From contig NZ_CALTSY010000020.1 in the NCBI RefSeq assembly GCF_943908415.1, positions 1 through 37,171 of the forward strand: DNA of 37,171 bases, written 5' to 3'. Made by a program: the position numbers and the translations under genes. How positions within the stretch are numbered: position 1 is the stretch's first letter; each line of letters opens with the position of its first letter. Below the pieces are notes generated by a model, which made no database searches, was not told the origin of the DNA, and worked only from the letters and a program-made list of their open reading frames with translations. Shown one piece after another: positions 1 to 8,381 of this stretch. Source of the DNA: an uncultured Anaerococcus sp. (GTDB lineage: Bacteria; Bacillota; Clostridia; Tissierellales; Peptoniphilaceae).

Positions 1-44
1 TTAGTATGAGTTTTTTATTACATATAGTGTCGCATTTAATTTTA

Positions 45-80
45 CAACCTATCTTATAAAAAAAACAATCTATCTTATAA
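45..80. repeat. Short direct repeat at the truncation point
   Basis: The motif caaYctatcttataa occurs at 45-59 and again at 66-80, 21 bp apart, just before the place where the nuclease-like reading frame becomes recognisable. It may be a scar of the event that removed the 5' half of the gene. Confidence 0.5.
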
Positions 81-83
81 CAA

Positions 84-646
84 AATTAGTACCAGTACTT
101 AGCCGTGAGTTTGCTATTGAGCTTGATGATTATGATGAGAAAGAGAAGCTTTTACATGAGATATTCTCTAAGAGTCGAGTGCCTAATACAGAGCTTTTTG
201 CTTTGGATGTTGATCTAGTAAAACAACTTTTGTCATCTTTTGAAGGGGTGCAAGTGTATCCAGAGATTGAGACAAAAGAAGAAGTATACAATAAATCCAA
301 AGATGAATTTAAGTCTAAACAGGATATTAATCTAATTCCTGATGGAACTTATACTCTAAATAGAAGTATAAGAGGATACGGAAGAGTCCATGCTGTTATG
401 GAAGTTGAGGAAGGTAGCTTAACAGTTAAATCTGGAGCAAAGTGTGCCCCTATAGCTCGTGAAAATCCTCCCAAAGATGTATTAAATGCTAATGTTATTA
501 ATAATGTACTAAAAGATGATCATATATTTACATCGCCATCAACAGCGGCTTATCTAGTTGTTGGTAAGAATACTAATGGATGGACTGATTGGAAGAATGA
601 AAATGGGGAATTTATAGATATTTACCGTAAAAAACAAAGAGACTAG
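84..646 (+). pseudogene. C-terminal remnant of a GIY-YIG nuclease-family protein with DUF4357
   Basis: The readable protein starts abruptly near base 84 and ends at TAG 644-646. Its first part (a REFAIELDDYDEKEKLLHEIF stretch followed by a hydrophobic helix) resembles the second half of T5orf172/MUG113-type GIY-YIG domains. Its last part, with SPSTAAYLVVGKNTNGWTDW, is a good match to DUF4357. The expected N-terminal GIY-YIG strand and catalytic Arg are absent; bases 1-83 are low-complexity and encode nothing similar. The frame is open back to a stop at 2-4, but the only plausible start (GTG at 179) has no convincing Shine-Dalgarno and would begin inside the domain. I infer a truncated, probably inactive gene. 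The family assignment is by motif; the truncation is directly visible. Confidence 0.6.
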
Positions 647-663
647 CTAATTAGCTAATCTCT
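638..663. terminator. Hairpin between two converging genes
   Basis: AGAGA and TCTCT flank the 14-bp palindrome TAGCTAATTAGCTA, giving one long stem between the stop codons of two convergent genes. It is A-rich on the left and T-rich on the right, as expected of a bidirectional terminator, but the T-run is interrupted. Confidence 0.45.
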
Positions 664-672
664 TCTTCTAGA

Positions 673-1443
673 CTATATAGCAGTCCAACCACCATCAACA
701 GTAAGTAATTGGCCTGTTGTATAGGTACTTTCGTGGGATGCGAACATTAGCAGAGCTGTGTCTAGCTCTCCTGGATTACCTGTTCTTCCCATTGGGTCGC
801 TTGCTTGGATAAATTGATTGAACTCATCATTTGATAGAACTTCTTCTGTCATTTCGCTTGCAAAATATGCTGGTCCTATAGCATTTACCGTTATGCCGTC
901 CTTTGCCCACTCAACTGCAAGTGCTTTTGTCATGTTTCTTACAGCACCTTTGGTTGTTGTATACATTGTTATTTCACCGTTTGGTAGGGCTACTGATGAG
1001 TGGATAGATCCAAGATTTATAATCCTACCATATTCATTTTCTTTCATGTTTTTAGCACATGCACGTGACATATAGAAGAGTGAGTTTACATTGATATTCA
1101 TCATTTGCAACCATTCTTCATCACTTGTTTCTGTTGAATTTGCTGATAATCCTAGGCCAGCATTGTTTACTAGGATATCAATTTTTCCAAAATCGTTTAT
1201 TACCTTATTAACATTTTCATCAACTTTAGCTGAATCAGTCACATCTGTTACATAGTATTTTACATCTACATCAAATTCATCTTTGATTGATTTTTCTACT
1301 TCTTGAAGCTTATCTTCTCGGCGAGCAAATAGTGCAATATTAGCTCCTTGGCTTGCTAGTGCTTTGGCAAACTGAACTCCTAGTCCAGAAGAAGCTCCTG
1401 TGACTATTGCAACATCACCTGTTAGATCTAAATAATTTTTCAT
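673..1443 (-). CDS. Short-chain dehydrogenase/reductase (SDR), 256 aa
   Basis: A classical SDR: the dinucleotide-binding TGASSGLG motif is near residue 14, NNAG near residue 94, a catalytic Ser in NLGSIHSS, and the Tyr-x3-Lys pair in YTTTKG. The C-terminus has GQLLTVDGGW, typical of gluconate 5-dehydrogenase and 3-oxoacyl-ACP reductase-like SDRs. The length is normal for the family. I choose the start at 1443 because an AAGGAGGC ribosome binding site lies 7 bases before it; a start 7 codons upstream would run through that site. It is transcribed alone, divergently from the flavoprotein gene. The substrate cannot be told from sequence; a sugar-acid or polyol keto group is the likeliest guess. 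Confidence 0.85.
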   Translation of the reverse strand: MKNYLDLTGDVAIVTGASSGLGVQFAKALASQGANIALFARREDKLQEVEKSIKDEFDVDVKYYVTDVTDSAKVDENVNKVINDFGKIDILVNNAGLGLSANSTETSDEEWLQMMNINVNSLFYMSRACAKNMKENEYGRIINLGSIHSSVALPNGEITMYTTTKGAVRNMTKALAVEWAKDGITVNAIGPAYFASEMTEEVLSNDEFNQFIQASDPMGRTGNPGELDTALLMFASHESTYTTGQLLTVDGGWTAI

Positions 1444-1664
1444 AATATATGCCTCCTTAATCATATAATAACCCTATAAAATAATATTAAACAAATTCGG
1501 ATTCAATCGATGATATATTTAAAGTCTCAATGATGATTTTATAAATTTTTATATTTTTGAAAATATATTAATCAATGTAATAAAAAATCAATTTATTTAT
1601 ATTTAAAATAATTTCTAATATATAATGATTTATAGTATAATTTATATCAGAAGGAGGAATTGTT

Positions 1665-3515
1665 ATGAAACTTAAGAAAACCTTATCATCATTTATGGCT
1701 CTAGGCCTTTCTCTGACTATGATGACATCTTGTGCTAACGAGGATGGCACTAGTGATGAAGCAGAAAAAGAAGCTAATGAACAAACTAGCGAAGTAGATG
1801 AGACTAAAGATGATAGTGCAGATGAAGAAAAGGCAGAAGTAGAAGATGAGAAATCTAACGAAACTGCTAAAGAAGATGGTACATATGAGGGTGTTGCTCC
1901 AGGATATGGAGGAGACATCAAAGTTTCTGTAGCTTTAGATGATGATGGAGCTATCGAGGATATTGACATACTAGAAGATATGGAGACTATGGGTGTTGGA
2001 AAAGTTGCCCTAGAGAAGGTAAAAGATAGGATTGTTGAAGGACAATCTACAGACGTTGAGGCTGTAACAGGAGCGACTGCTTCCTCTAAAGGCCTTATGC
2101 TTGCTACAACAAAAGCTTTGGAAGAAGCAGATGTAGCAGATGATTTTAAAGAAAAGTTCGAAGAAGATCGCGAATATCCATCAGAGCTTGATACTGATAT
2201 AGTAATTGTAGGTGGCGGTGGAGCAGGTCTTACAGCAGCAGTTGAGGCTACAAAGGCTGGATCATCTGTTGTAGTAGTTGAGAAAAATGGTTTTGTTGGT
2301 GGAAATACTATTCTTTGTGGTGGTATCTACAATGCTCCTGATCCAGAACTACAAGAACCAGAAGGTATTGAGGATAGCCCTGAATTGTTCTATGAACAAA
2401 CTTATGAAGCAGGGGATGAAGTAGGAGATCCAGAATTAGTAAAGGTACTAACTGGTGATTCTTATGATGGTCTAGAATGGCTAGAGTCAATTGGCATGGA
2501 ATTTAGAGATGATATTGGCCAAGGTGCCGGATCACTTTATCCAAGAACTCATACAGCTGTAAAACCAAATGGTACAGGCTTTATTGATGCCTTTATGGAA
2601 AATTTGGAAGATAAAGATGCAACAATTCTAACTGAAACTACAGCTGAAGATATTATAATGGAAGATGGTAAAGCTGTTGGAATCAAGGCTAAAAATTATG
2701 ATGGATCAGATCTTACTATCAATGCTGACCAAGCTGTTATAGTAACAACAGGTGGTTTTTCAAAAAATACTGATATGGTATTAGAATATAAGGATGATGA
2801 AAAATGGCCAGACTTAGATGAAGATACAATATCTACTAACCTAGATTCTATAACTGGTGATGGTATTACTATGGGCCAAGAAGCGGGTGCAGATCTTGTA
2901 GATATGGAACAAATGCAATTCTTATACCTAGGAATACCAGAAAGAGGATCTATCACAGGTGTACTCGATTTACAAGCAGAAAAAGTAATATTTGTAAATA
3001 ATGAAGGTGAAAGATTTGTAAGAGAAGATGGTAGACGTGATGTCATATCAAAGGCTATATTTGAACAACCAGATGGAACATATTGGATGGTTCACTCATT
3101 TGATGTCCTAGACTTTGATACTGCTAAAACTGTAGAACAAGAAGACTTCAAGAAAGTAGTTGAAGAAGGTAAATATGGTTGGGTTCAAGCAGATACATTA
3201 GAAGAACTAGCAGAAAAAATTGATGTACCATATGAAAACCTACAAGAATCTTTTGATGGATACAACAAATCATTTGATGATAAGGTGGAAGAAGATGAGT
3301 TCGGAAGAACACTATTTACCTATCCTATGAAGGAAGGTCCATATGCCGCAGTTCCTAGAACTCCAGCACTTCACCATACTATGGGTGGTCTAAAAATAGA
3401 TAAGGAATCACATGTCCTTGATGAAGATGGTAATGAAATACCAGGGCTTTATGCAGCAGGTGAGGTAACAGGTGGTATCCACGGTGCTAATAGAGTTGGT
3501 GGTAATGCTGAGTAG
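1665..3515 (+). CDS. Surface flavoprotein reductase (FMN-bind + FAD-binding 2; fumarate/urocanate reductase family), 3' frameshifted
   Basis: A lipoprotein signal (lipobox MTSC, Cys23) is followed by a very acidic linker to about residue 70. Next comes an FMN-bind domain with the flavinylation motif TGAT (Thr138, the residue normally carrying ApbE-attached FMN), then a FAD-binding 2 domain beginning DIVIVGGGGAGLTAA. This layout is known for extracellular fumarate- and urocanate-type reductases that accept electrons at the cell surface. The catalytic region has RTHTAVKPNGTG and HHTMGG, and the reading frame ends at HGANRVGGNAE. The usual family ending continues as a VFGRIAG helix; here that sequence is present but out of frame (3515-3562), so this allele lacks about 20 residues. 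A strong ribosome binding site (AGAAGGAGG) precedes the ATG. The electron acceptor is unknown. No apbE is in the window. Confidence 0.82.
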   Translation: MKLKKTLSSFMALGLSLTMMTSCANEDGTSDEAEKEANEQTSEVDETKDDSADEEKAEVEDEKSNETAKEDGTYEGVAPGYGGDIKVSVALDDDGAIEDIDILEDMETMGVGKVALEKVKDRIVEGQSTDVEAVTGATASSKGLMLATTKALEEADVADDFKEKFEEDREYPSELDTDIVIVGGGGAGLTAAVEATKAGSSVVVVEKNGFVGGNTILCGGIYNAPDPELQEPEGIEDSPELFYEQTYEAGDEVGDPELVKVLTGDSYDGLEWLESIGMEFRDDIGQGAGSLYPRTHTAVKPNGTGFIDAFMENLEDKDATILTETTAEDIIMEDGKAVGIKAKNYDGSDLTINADQAVIVTTGGFSKNTDMVLEYKDDEKWPDLDEDTISTNLDSITGDGITMGQEAGADLVDMEQMQFLYLGIPERGSITGVLDLQAEKVIFVNNEGERFVREDGRRDVISKAIFEQPDGTYWMVHSFDVLDFDTAKTVEQEDFKKVVEEGKYGWVQADTLEELAEKIDVPYENLQESFDGYNKSFDDKVEEDEFGRTLFTYPMKEGPYAAVPRTPALHHTMGGLKIDKESHVLDEDGNEIPGLYAAGEVTGGIHGANRVGGNAE

Positions 3516-3562
3516 TATTTGGTAGAATAGCTGGTCAAAATGCAGCAGCAGAAGCTAAATAA
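3515..3562 (+). other. Out-of-frame C-terminal tail of the flavoprotein
   Basis: Starting at 3515, in a different frame from the upstream gene, the DNA encodes VFGRIAGQNAAAEAK and a TAA stop at 3560-3562. This is the normal end of FAD-binding 2 reductases. Between GGNAE and VFGRIAG about 10 bases appear to be missing relative to the family pattern. Confidence 0.75.
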
Positions 3563-3671
3563 ATATAGGAATATATTAAATATTATATATAATGAATGTT
3601 TATTTATATACTCAGATATAGATACCTGCTATATACTACTTGCAGGCAGCAATACTATTTATTTAATGGAC

Positions 3672-3706
3672 TAAAAACCAGCCACAATAAAAGTGACTGG
3701 TTTTTT
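3672..3706 (+). terminator. Rho-independent terminator
   Basis: AACCAGCCAC and GTGACTGGTT form a stem with one mismatch around an A-rich loop, followed by TTTTTT. It closes the flavoprotein transcription unit. Confidence 0.85.
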
Positions 3707-3949
3707 ATTGGAGAATATTTTTGAGAGTGATTAGTTAATACTTGCTTATTATTACTCACATCAAAGCTCAGTAGCAAGCTTTTGTCTTTAGTCAACTTCA
3801 TACATTGTTCATTTAAGATTAGTTATTATATTTCATCATATAAATAAAATCTGCATTAATGTGATAGGCTGATTGTATTTTCCCTATAGTTTGATTAATA
3901 TCATATCTATTGTTTATAATTAACTCATATTTAAAACTTATAATCTAAA
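3707..3949. other. Intergenic stretch with no gene seen
   Basis: This AT-rich sequence lies between the flavoprotein terminator and the arsenic operon promoter. I find no reading frame with a ribosome binding site, no tRNA and no clear hairpin. Confidence 0.5.
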
Positions 3950-3977
3950 TTGACACCACCCAATTCACCAGTATAAT
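3950..3977 (+). promoter_or_regulatory. Arsenic operon promoter
   Basis: TTGACA at 3950-3955, a 16-bp spacer, and TATAAT at 3972-3977: both boxes match the sigma-A consensus. The start point would fall inside the palindrome at 3981-4000. Confidence 0.85.
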
Positions 3978-3980
3978 AAC

Positions 3981-4000
3981 ATATAGAAATATTTCTATAT
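3981..4000. promoter_or_regulatory. ArsR operator
   Basis: A perfect 20-bp palindrome, ATATAGAAATATTTCTATAT, sits just after the -10 box and ends where the arsR ribosome binding site starts. Its placement fits autorepression by ArsR. Confidence 0.8.
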
Positions 4001-4010
4001 GAGGTGGATT

Positions 4011-4313
4011 ATGAGTGTTGATTATGAAAATATATCTAAAAAACTAAAAGTGATTTCTGATCCTAAGAGGCTTAAGATTATAGATATGTTATCTTGTGAT
4101 GAGCTTTGTGCTTGTGAGCTACTTGAGAAATTTGATATAAGTCAGCCCACCTTATCTCATGATATGAGAAGGCTAGAGGAGCTTGGTCTTGTGATTAGCA
4201 GGAGAGAAGGTAAGAATATCTACTACTCTTTAAATAAGGCTAGTTTAGATGAGATTGAGGATAGTTTAGAGCTTATATTTCATATTCAAGATGACTGTAT
4301 TTGCAAGGAGTAA
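4011..4313 (+). CDS. arsR: Arsenite-responsive repressor ArsR
   Basis: A 100-aa winged-helix protein of the ArsR/SmtB family. The metalloid site is visible as Cys29, Cys33 and Cys35 in SCDELCACELL, followed by the recognition helix ISQPTLSHDMRRLEELGLV. It should bind the palindrome at 3981-4000 and release it when As(III) or Sb(III) binds. I take ATG 4011 as start because GAGGTGG lies 3 bases upstream; an in-frame ATG at 3999 has no ribosome binding site and overlaps the operator. It is the first gene of the arsenic operon, 101 bp ahead of arsD. Confidence 0.92.
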   Translation: MSVDYENISKKLKVISDPKRLKIIDMLSCDELCACELLEKFDISQPTLSHDMRRLEELGLVISRREGKNIYYSLNKASLDEIEDSLELIFHIQDDCICKE

Positions 4314-4341
4314 AGCCTAAGCAAATATTTTTTTCTACAAT

Positions 4342-4367
4342 ATATAGAAATATTTAAATATATCTAT
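4342..4367. promoter_or_regulatory. Second ArsR-like site before arsD
   Basis: ATATAGAAATATTT at 4342-4355 is identical to the first 14 bases of the arsR operator and is followed by a partial inverted match (AAATATATCTAT). I see no full consensus promoter beside it. It may allow separate control of arsD-acr3. Confidence 0.5.
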
Positions 4368-4414
4368 GTGTATTTTGTTACATATGTGGTGATTTTAAAT
4401 TAAGGGAGGATTTT

Positions 4415-4786
4415 ATGAAGAAGATGTGTATATATGAAGGTGCTATGTGTTGCTCAACAGGTGTATGTGGACCAAGTCCTGATGAAGAGCTGATGAGAGT
4501 GTCTACCTTAGTTGATAAGCTTACAAAAAGTGGAGCTAGTATCGATAGATATAACCTAACTAACAATACTAAGGAATTTGTAGACAACAAAACTATTAAT
4601 AAGCTATTGGATGAAAAGGGTGAAGATATCCTACCAGTTGTAATGGTGGATGATGAAGTTGTTATGACAGGTAAGTACCCTAGTAATGAAGAGTTTTATG
4701 AAATGTTATTTTTAGCAGATGATGCCAAGGAAGAAACAAATAGTGATGGTGGAAGTTGCTGTTCTGGCAATGGTTGCGGATGCTAA
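4415..4786 (+). CDS. arsD: Arsenite metallochaperone ArsD
   Basis: A 123-aa ArsD. Known ArsD proteins pass As(III) from thiols to the ArsA ATPase through Cys12, Cys13 and Cys18; all three are present here at those positions (MCCSTGVCG). A second Cys cluster closes the protein (Cys115, 116, 121 and 123), as in other ArsD proteins with vicinal C-terminal pairs. The fold is thioredoxin-like. An AAGGGAGG site precedes the ATG. It lies directly upstream of arsA, its known partner. Confidence 0.93.
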   Translation: MKKMCIYEGAMCCSTGVCGPSPDEELMRVSTLVDKLTKSGASIDRYNLTNNTKEFVDNKTINKLLDEKGEDILPVVMVDDEVVMTGKYPSNEEFYEMLFLADDAKEETNSDGGSCCSGNGCGC

Positions 4787-4819
4787 TAGGAATAAGAAAG
4801 AAAAAGGAAGTGAGTTTAA

Positions 4820-6562
4820 GTGAAACAATTTGATATAAGGGAAATTGACTTAACCAAATACTTATTTTTCACAGGAAAGGGAGGAGTTGGCAAGACTTCT
4901 ACCGCCTGTGCTAGTGCTATCAGCCTAGCTGATATGGGAAATGAGGTACTATTAATCAGTACTGATCCTGCTTCTAATCTTCAGGATGTCTTTGAAACTG
5001 AGCTTGATAATAAAGGTGTAAGGATAGAAGGTATAGATGGGCTTACTGTTGTAAACCTTGATCCTATAGAAGCTGCCAATGAGTATAAGGAAAGTGTAGT
5101 TGATCCATACAGAGGACAGTTACCTGATAGTGTAATAGAAAATATGGAGGAACAATTATCCGGATCTTGTACTGTTGAGATAGCTGCCTTTAATGAATTT
5201 TCTAAGTTTATAACTGATTCAAAACTAAAAGATTCATATGATTATATAATATTTGATACTGCACCAACTGGCCATACCCTAAGGATGCTCCAGCTTCCTT
5301 CTGCTTGGTCTAACTTTATCAGCGAAAGCACCCACGGAGCTTCATGCCTAGGTCAATTATCAGGTCTTGAAGATGAGAAAGAAACATACAAGTTTGCTGT
5401 CGATACCTTAGCTGATGGCAAGCTTACAAGCTTAGTATTAGTTGCAAGACCTGAAGAAGTCCCTCTTCTTGAAGCAAATAGAGCCTCTGCTGAACTATCA
5501 GAATTAGGTATTAATAATCAAATTCTTATCATAAATGGTCTTTTAAGTGCCTATGATGATGAAGTTTCTAAAGATTTTTATAATAAGCAAAAAGCGTCCC
5601 TAGACAAGATGCCAGAAGGTATTAAGGATCTTGAAAGATACTTTATCCCACTTAGAGGATACAACTTAAATAGTATCGAAAATCTTAGATCCTTGTTAAT
5701 TGAGGATAAGGAATATACTAGTGATGTAGAGTTTGATATAAATGAAAGCACAAGCCTAAAAGATATCATAGATGATTTATATAAGAATGAGAAAAAAGTC
5801 ATATTTACCATGGGAAAAGGTGGTGTAGGAAAGACCACATTAGCATCTGCTATCGCCAAGGGACTTGCAGATAAGGGGCAAAAGGTCCACCTAACTACAA
5901 CTGACCCAGCCAACCATTTGACTGGCATGATTGAAGAAGATGATTTATTAACTATAAGCCATATAGATGAAGAGGAAGAACTAAAAAAATACCAAGAAGA
6001 AGTTCTAGAAAATGCTAAAAAAACCATGTCTGATGATGACTTGGAGTATGTAAAAGAAGATTTAAGATCACCATGTACTCAAGAGATTGCTGTATTTAGA
6101 GCCTTTGCAGAAATAGTTGATAGGGCTGATAGTGAAGTTGTTGTCATAGATACAGCTCCAACAGGTCATACACTTCTGCTCCTAGATTCGACAGAAAGCT
6201 ACAATCAAGAGATAGAAAAAAACCATGGTGATGTTCCAGAGTCAGCAAAAAAACTTCTCCCTAGACTAAAAAATAGTGAGGAAACAGAGGTCCTAATTGT
6301 AACTCTTGCAGAACCTACTCCTTTCTATGAATCTATGAGACTTGAAGAAGACCTAAAAAGAGCGGGGATTTACAGCAAGTGGTGGATTATAAATTCATCC
6401 ATATATAAGACTGGTTCTACTAACAAGACCCTAGAAGCTAAGGCTAATAGTGAGCTAGAATGGATAAATAAGGTTGATAAACGCACAGACGGTAACTTTA
6501 CAATAATTCCATGGACAGCTGACCAGATTAAGGGATCTAGTCTAGATAAATTAATTAAGTAG
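4820..6562 (+). CDS. arsA: Arsenite-stimulated pump ATPase ArsA
   Basis: A 580-aa protein of two homologous ATPase halves. Each half has a deviant Walker A GKGGVGKT (residues 19-26 and 332-339) and a DTAPTGHT signature (about 146 and 443). The three As(III)-binding cysteines of ArsA are present as Cys117, Cys176 and Cys419. The enzyme energises arsenite efflux through the membrane carrier, here acr3. The start is GTG at 4820, after AAAGGAAG; no ATG start fits the conserved N-terminus. It sits 33 bp after arsD and 7 bp before arsC. Length is normal for a fused two-half ArsA. Confidence 0.95.
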   Translation: MKQFDIREIDLTKYLFFTGKGGVGKTSTACASAISLADMGNEVLLISTDPASNLQDVFETELDNKGVRIEGIDGLTVVNLDPIEAANEYKESVVDPYRGQLPDSVIENMEEQLSGSCTVEIAAFNEFSKFITDSKLKDSYDYIIFDTAPTGHTLRMLQLPSAWSNFISESTHGASCLGQLSGLEDEKETYKFAVDTLADGKLTSLVLVARPEEVPLLEANRASAELSELGINNQILIINGLLSAYDDEVSKDFYNKQKASLDKMPEGIKDLERYFIPLRGYNLNSIENLRSLLIEDKEYTSDVEFDINESTSLKDIIDDLYKNEKKVIFTMGKGGVGKTTLASAIAKGLADKGQKVHLTTTDPANHLTGMIEEDDLLTISHIDEEEELKKYQEEVLENAKKTMSDDDLEYVKEDLRSPCTQEIAVFRAFAEIVDRADSEVVVIDTAPTGHTLLLLDSTESYNQEIEKNHGDVPESAKKLLPRLKNSEETEVLIVTLAEPTPFYESMRLEEDLKRAGIYSKWWIINSSIYKTGSTNKTLEAKANSELEWINKVDKRTDGNFTIIPWTADQIKGSSLDKLIK

Positions 6563-6569
6563 GTATATT

Positions 6570-6986
6570 ATGGTAGAAAAAACAAAAGTTGCATTTATAT
6601 GCGTTCACAATTCTTGCAGGTCTCAGATAGCTGAGGCCCTTGGCAAGAAATTTGCTGGAGAGCAAATAGATTTTTACTCTGCAGGAACTGAGCTAGTCCC
6701 TCAGATAAATCAAGATGCAGTCAGACTTATCAAGGATATTTATGGAATTGACATGGAAGAAAGCCAATATTCCAAACTTATAGATGACTTACCTGAGGTA
6801 GACTATGTCATATCTATGGGTTGCAATGTGGTATGCCCAATACTCCCCTTTAAGCATAAGAAATATGATTGGGGGATAGAAGATCCTACTGGCAAGTCTG
6901 ATGAGGAATTTATCAAAGTAATAGATGAAATTGAAGGAAAGTTAAAGGACTTAATCCGAGAGATAGATGAGGAGTTAGATATATGA
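6570..6986 (+). CDS. arsC: Arsenate reductase, low-molecular-weight phosphatase fold
   Basis: A 138-aa ArsC with the phosphatase-type P-loop C-x5-R (Cys11 to Arg17 in CVHNSCR). The resolving cysteines are Cys85 and Cys89 in MGCNVVCPILP, and DWGIEDPTGKSD follows. It reduces As(V) to As(III), probably with thioredoxin as electron donor, so that Acr3 can export it. The spacing of the two distal cysteines is shorter (4) than in the plasmid pI258 enzyme (7). The stop codon overlaps the acr3 start (ATGA), which suggests translational coupling. Confidence 0.92.
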   Translation: MVEKTKVAFICVHNSCRSQIAEALGKKFAGEQIDFYSAGTELVPQINQDAVRLIKDIYGIDMEESQYSKLIDDLPEVDYVISMGCNVVCPILPFKHKKYDWGIEDPTGKSDEEFIKVIDEIEGKLKDLIREIDEELDI

Positions 6987-8020
6987 AAAAACAAGATATA
7001 AGCTTTTTTGAAAGAAATCTTACATTTTGGGTCTTGATATGCATGGCTATAGGTGTTTTAATTGGACGCTTCATACCTGCTATTCCAGAGGCTTTAGGAG
7101 AGTTTGAGTTTTACAATGTATCTATTCCAACTACGATACTTTTATGGATTATGATTTATCCTATGATGCTCAAAATTGATTTTAAGAGTATAAAGAATAT
7201 CAAAAACAATCCTAAAGGTTTGTTTATAACATGGTTTGCCAACTGGATTATCAAACCCTTTACTATGTATCTTATAGCTAGATTATTTTTCTTTGGAGTT
7301 TACAAAAATATCATTAGCGAAAATCTAGCATCAGAATATTTAGCAGGGGCAGTTTTATTAGGTGCGGCTCCATGTACGGCAATGGTTTTTGTATGGAGTA
7401 AGCTAACAAGAGGAGATAGTGCCTATACCCTAGTTCAAGTGGCTAGTAATGATTTGATTATATTATTTGCCTATATACCAATAGTAAGCTTTTTACTAAA
7501 GATGGGCAATATCAATATACCTTGGGGAACCCTACTCTTATCTATTCTACTATTTATAGTAGCTCCCCTTATCCTAAGCATCATTACTAGAAGGTATGTG
7601 ATAAATAATAAGGGTGAAGATTACTTAAATAATGTATTTATCCCATCTTTTGACAAATATACTATGGTAGGGCTGTTGCTAACTTTGATAATTATATTTT
7701 CATTCCAAGGGATGAAAATTATCGACCAACCTCTAGATATTGCTCTTATAGCAGTACCACTTATACTTCAAACCCTGCTTATATTTGCCATTACCTTTGC
7801 TATGGCATATTGTGCAAAGCTACCTTATTCTATAGCTGCTCCATGTGGTATGATAGGAGCATCTAACTTCTTCGAACTAGCTGTAGCTGTTGCTATTTCA
7901 CTATTTGGACTATCATCTGGTGCAACCCTTGCGACTGTAGTAGGAGTCTTGGTAGAGGTACCAGTAATGCTGTTGCTAGTAAGATTTGCAAATTCAATGG
8001 AATATAAGTTTAACAGATAA
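6983..8020 (+). CDS. acr3: Arsenite efflux carrier, ACR3 family
   Basis: A 345-aa membrane protein with about ten hydrophobic segments. It carries the ACR3 hallmark GAAPCTAMVFVW, whose conserved Cys lies in a transmembrane segment and is needed for As(III) transport in the family. It is the last gene of the operon and overlaps arsC by 4 bp. Together with ArsA and ArsD it should form an ATP-driven pump; pairing of ArsA with an Acr3-type rather than an ArsB-type carrier is known but less common. Confidence 0.93.
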   Translation: MKKQDISFFERNLTFWVLICMAIGVLIGRFIPAIPEALGEFEFYNVSIPTTILLWIMIYPMMLKIDFKSIKNIKNNPKGLFITWFANWIIKPFTMYLIARLFFFGVYKNIISENLASEYLAGAVLLGAAPCTAMVFVWSKLTRGDSAYTLVQVASNDLIILFAYIPIVSFLLKMGNINIPWGTLLLSILLFIVAPLILSIITRRYVINNKGEDYLNNVFIPSFDKYTMVGLLLTLIIIFSFQGMKIIDQPLDIALIAVPLILQTLLIFAITFAMAYCAKLPYSIAAPCGMIGASNFFELAVAVAISLFGLSSGATLATVVGVLVEVPVMLLLVRFANSMEYKFNR

Positions 8021-8050
8021 TTGTATAAATATTTTTTAAAAATTATCATA

Positions 8051-8085
8051 AAAAATCAGCCCTAGTATAACTAAGGCTGATTTTT
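8051..8085 (+). terminator. Terminator of the arsenic operon
   Basis: AAAAATCAGCC pairs with GGCTGATTTTT across a short internal loop and is followed by the T-run. Because it is A-rich on one side and T-rich on the other, it could act in both directions. Confidence 0.85.
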
Positions 8086-8381
8086 ATAATTGGCTATTAT
8101 TTAGGATTTATGTGATAATCATATTTAATTTTTCTAGAATAATTATTATCAAATCTTTATAAAAAAGATCATACTAGTAATTTTTCAAGAAGTAATCCTA
8201 CCTTTATCTTTGATTTATTAGCAAATATAATACAAAGATTTTTTTATAATTTATGTGGATAGATGGACTAACAATCTTCTGTTGTATATAGTAGCAAGCA
8301 AATGGCAAGAGTAATTATTAGTTATTGAAATTTTGTTAAACTACATGATTGTTTTATAAATACTTAGCAGGTTCTACTATA
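8086..8381. other. Intergenic stretch between convergent genes, no gene seen
   Basis: An AT-rich region between the arsenic operon terminator and the 3' end of the MetE-like gene. No reading frame with a ribosome binding site, RNA gene or strong hairpin was found. Confidence 0.5.

Noticed and set aside
49..80. Possible start of a CRISPR-like or tandem repeat array
   Set aside because: Only two copies of a 15-bp motif with a 6-bp gap are present; there is no regular spacer structure.
1568..1969. Minus-strand open frame over the start of the flavoprotein gene, rich in Ser
   Set aside because: It mirrors the acidic linker of the real gene on the opposite strand and has no ribosome binding site.
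5578..6027. Minus-strand open frame of 149 codons within arsA
   Set aside because: It is antisense to a well-supported gene, has unusual Ser/Phe-rich composition and no ribosome binding site.
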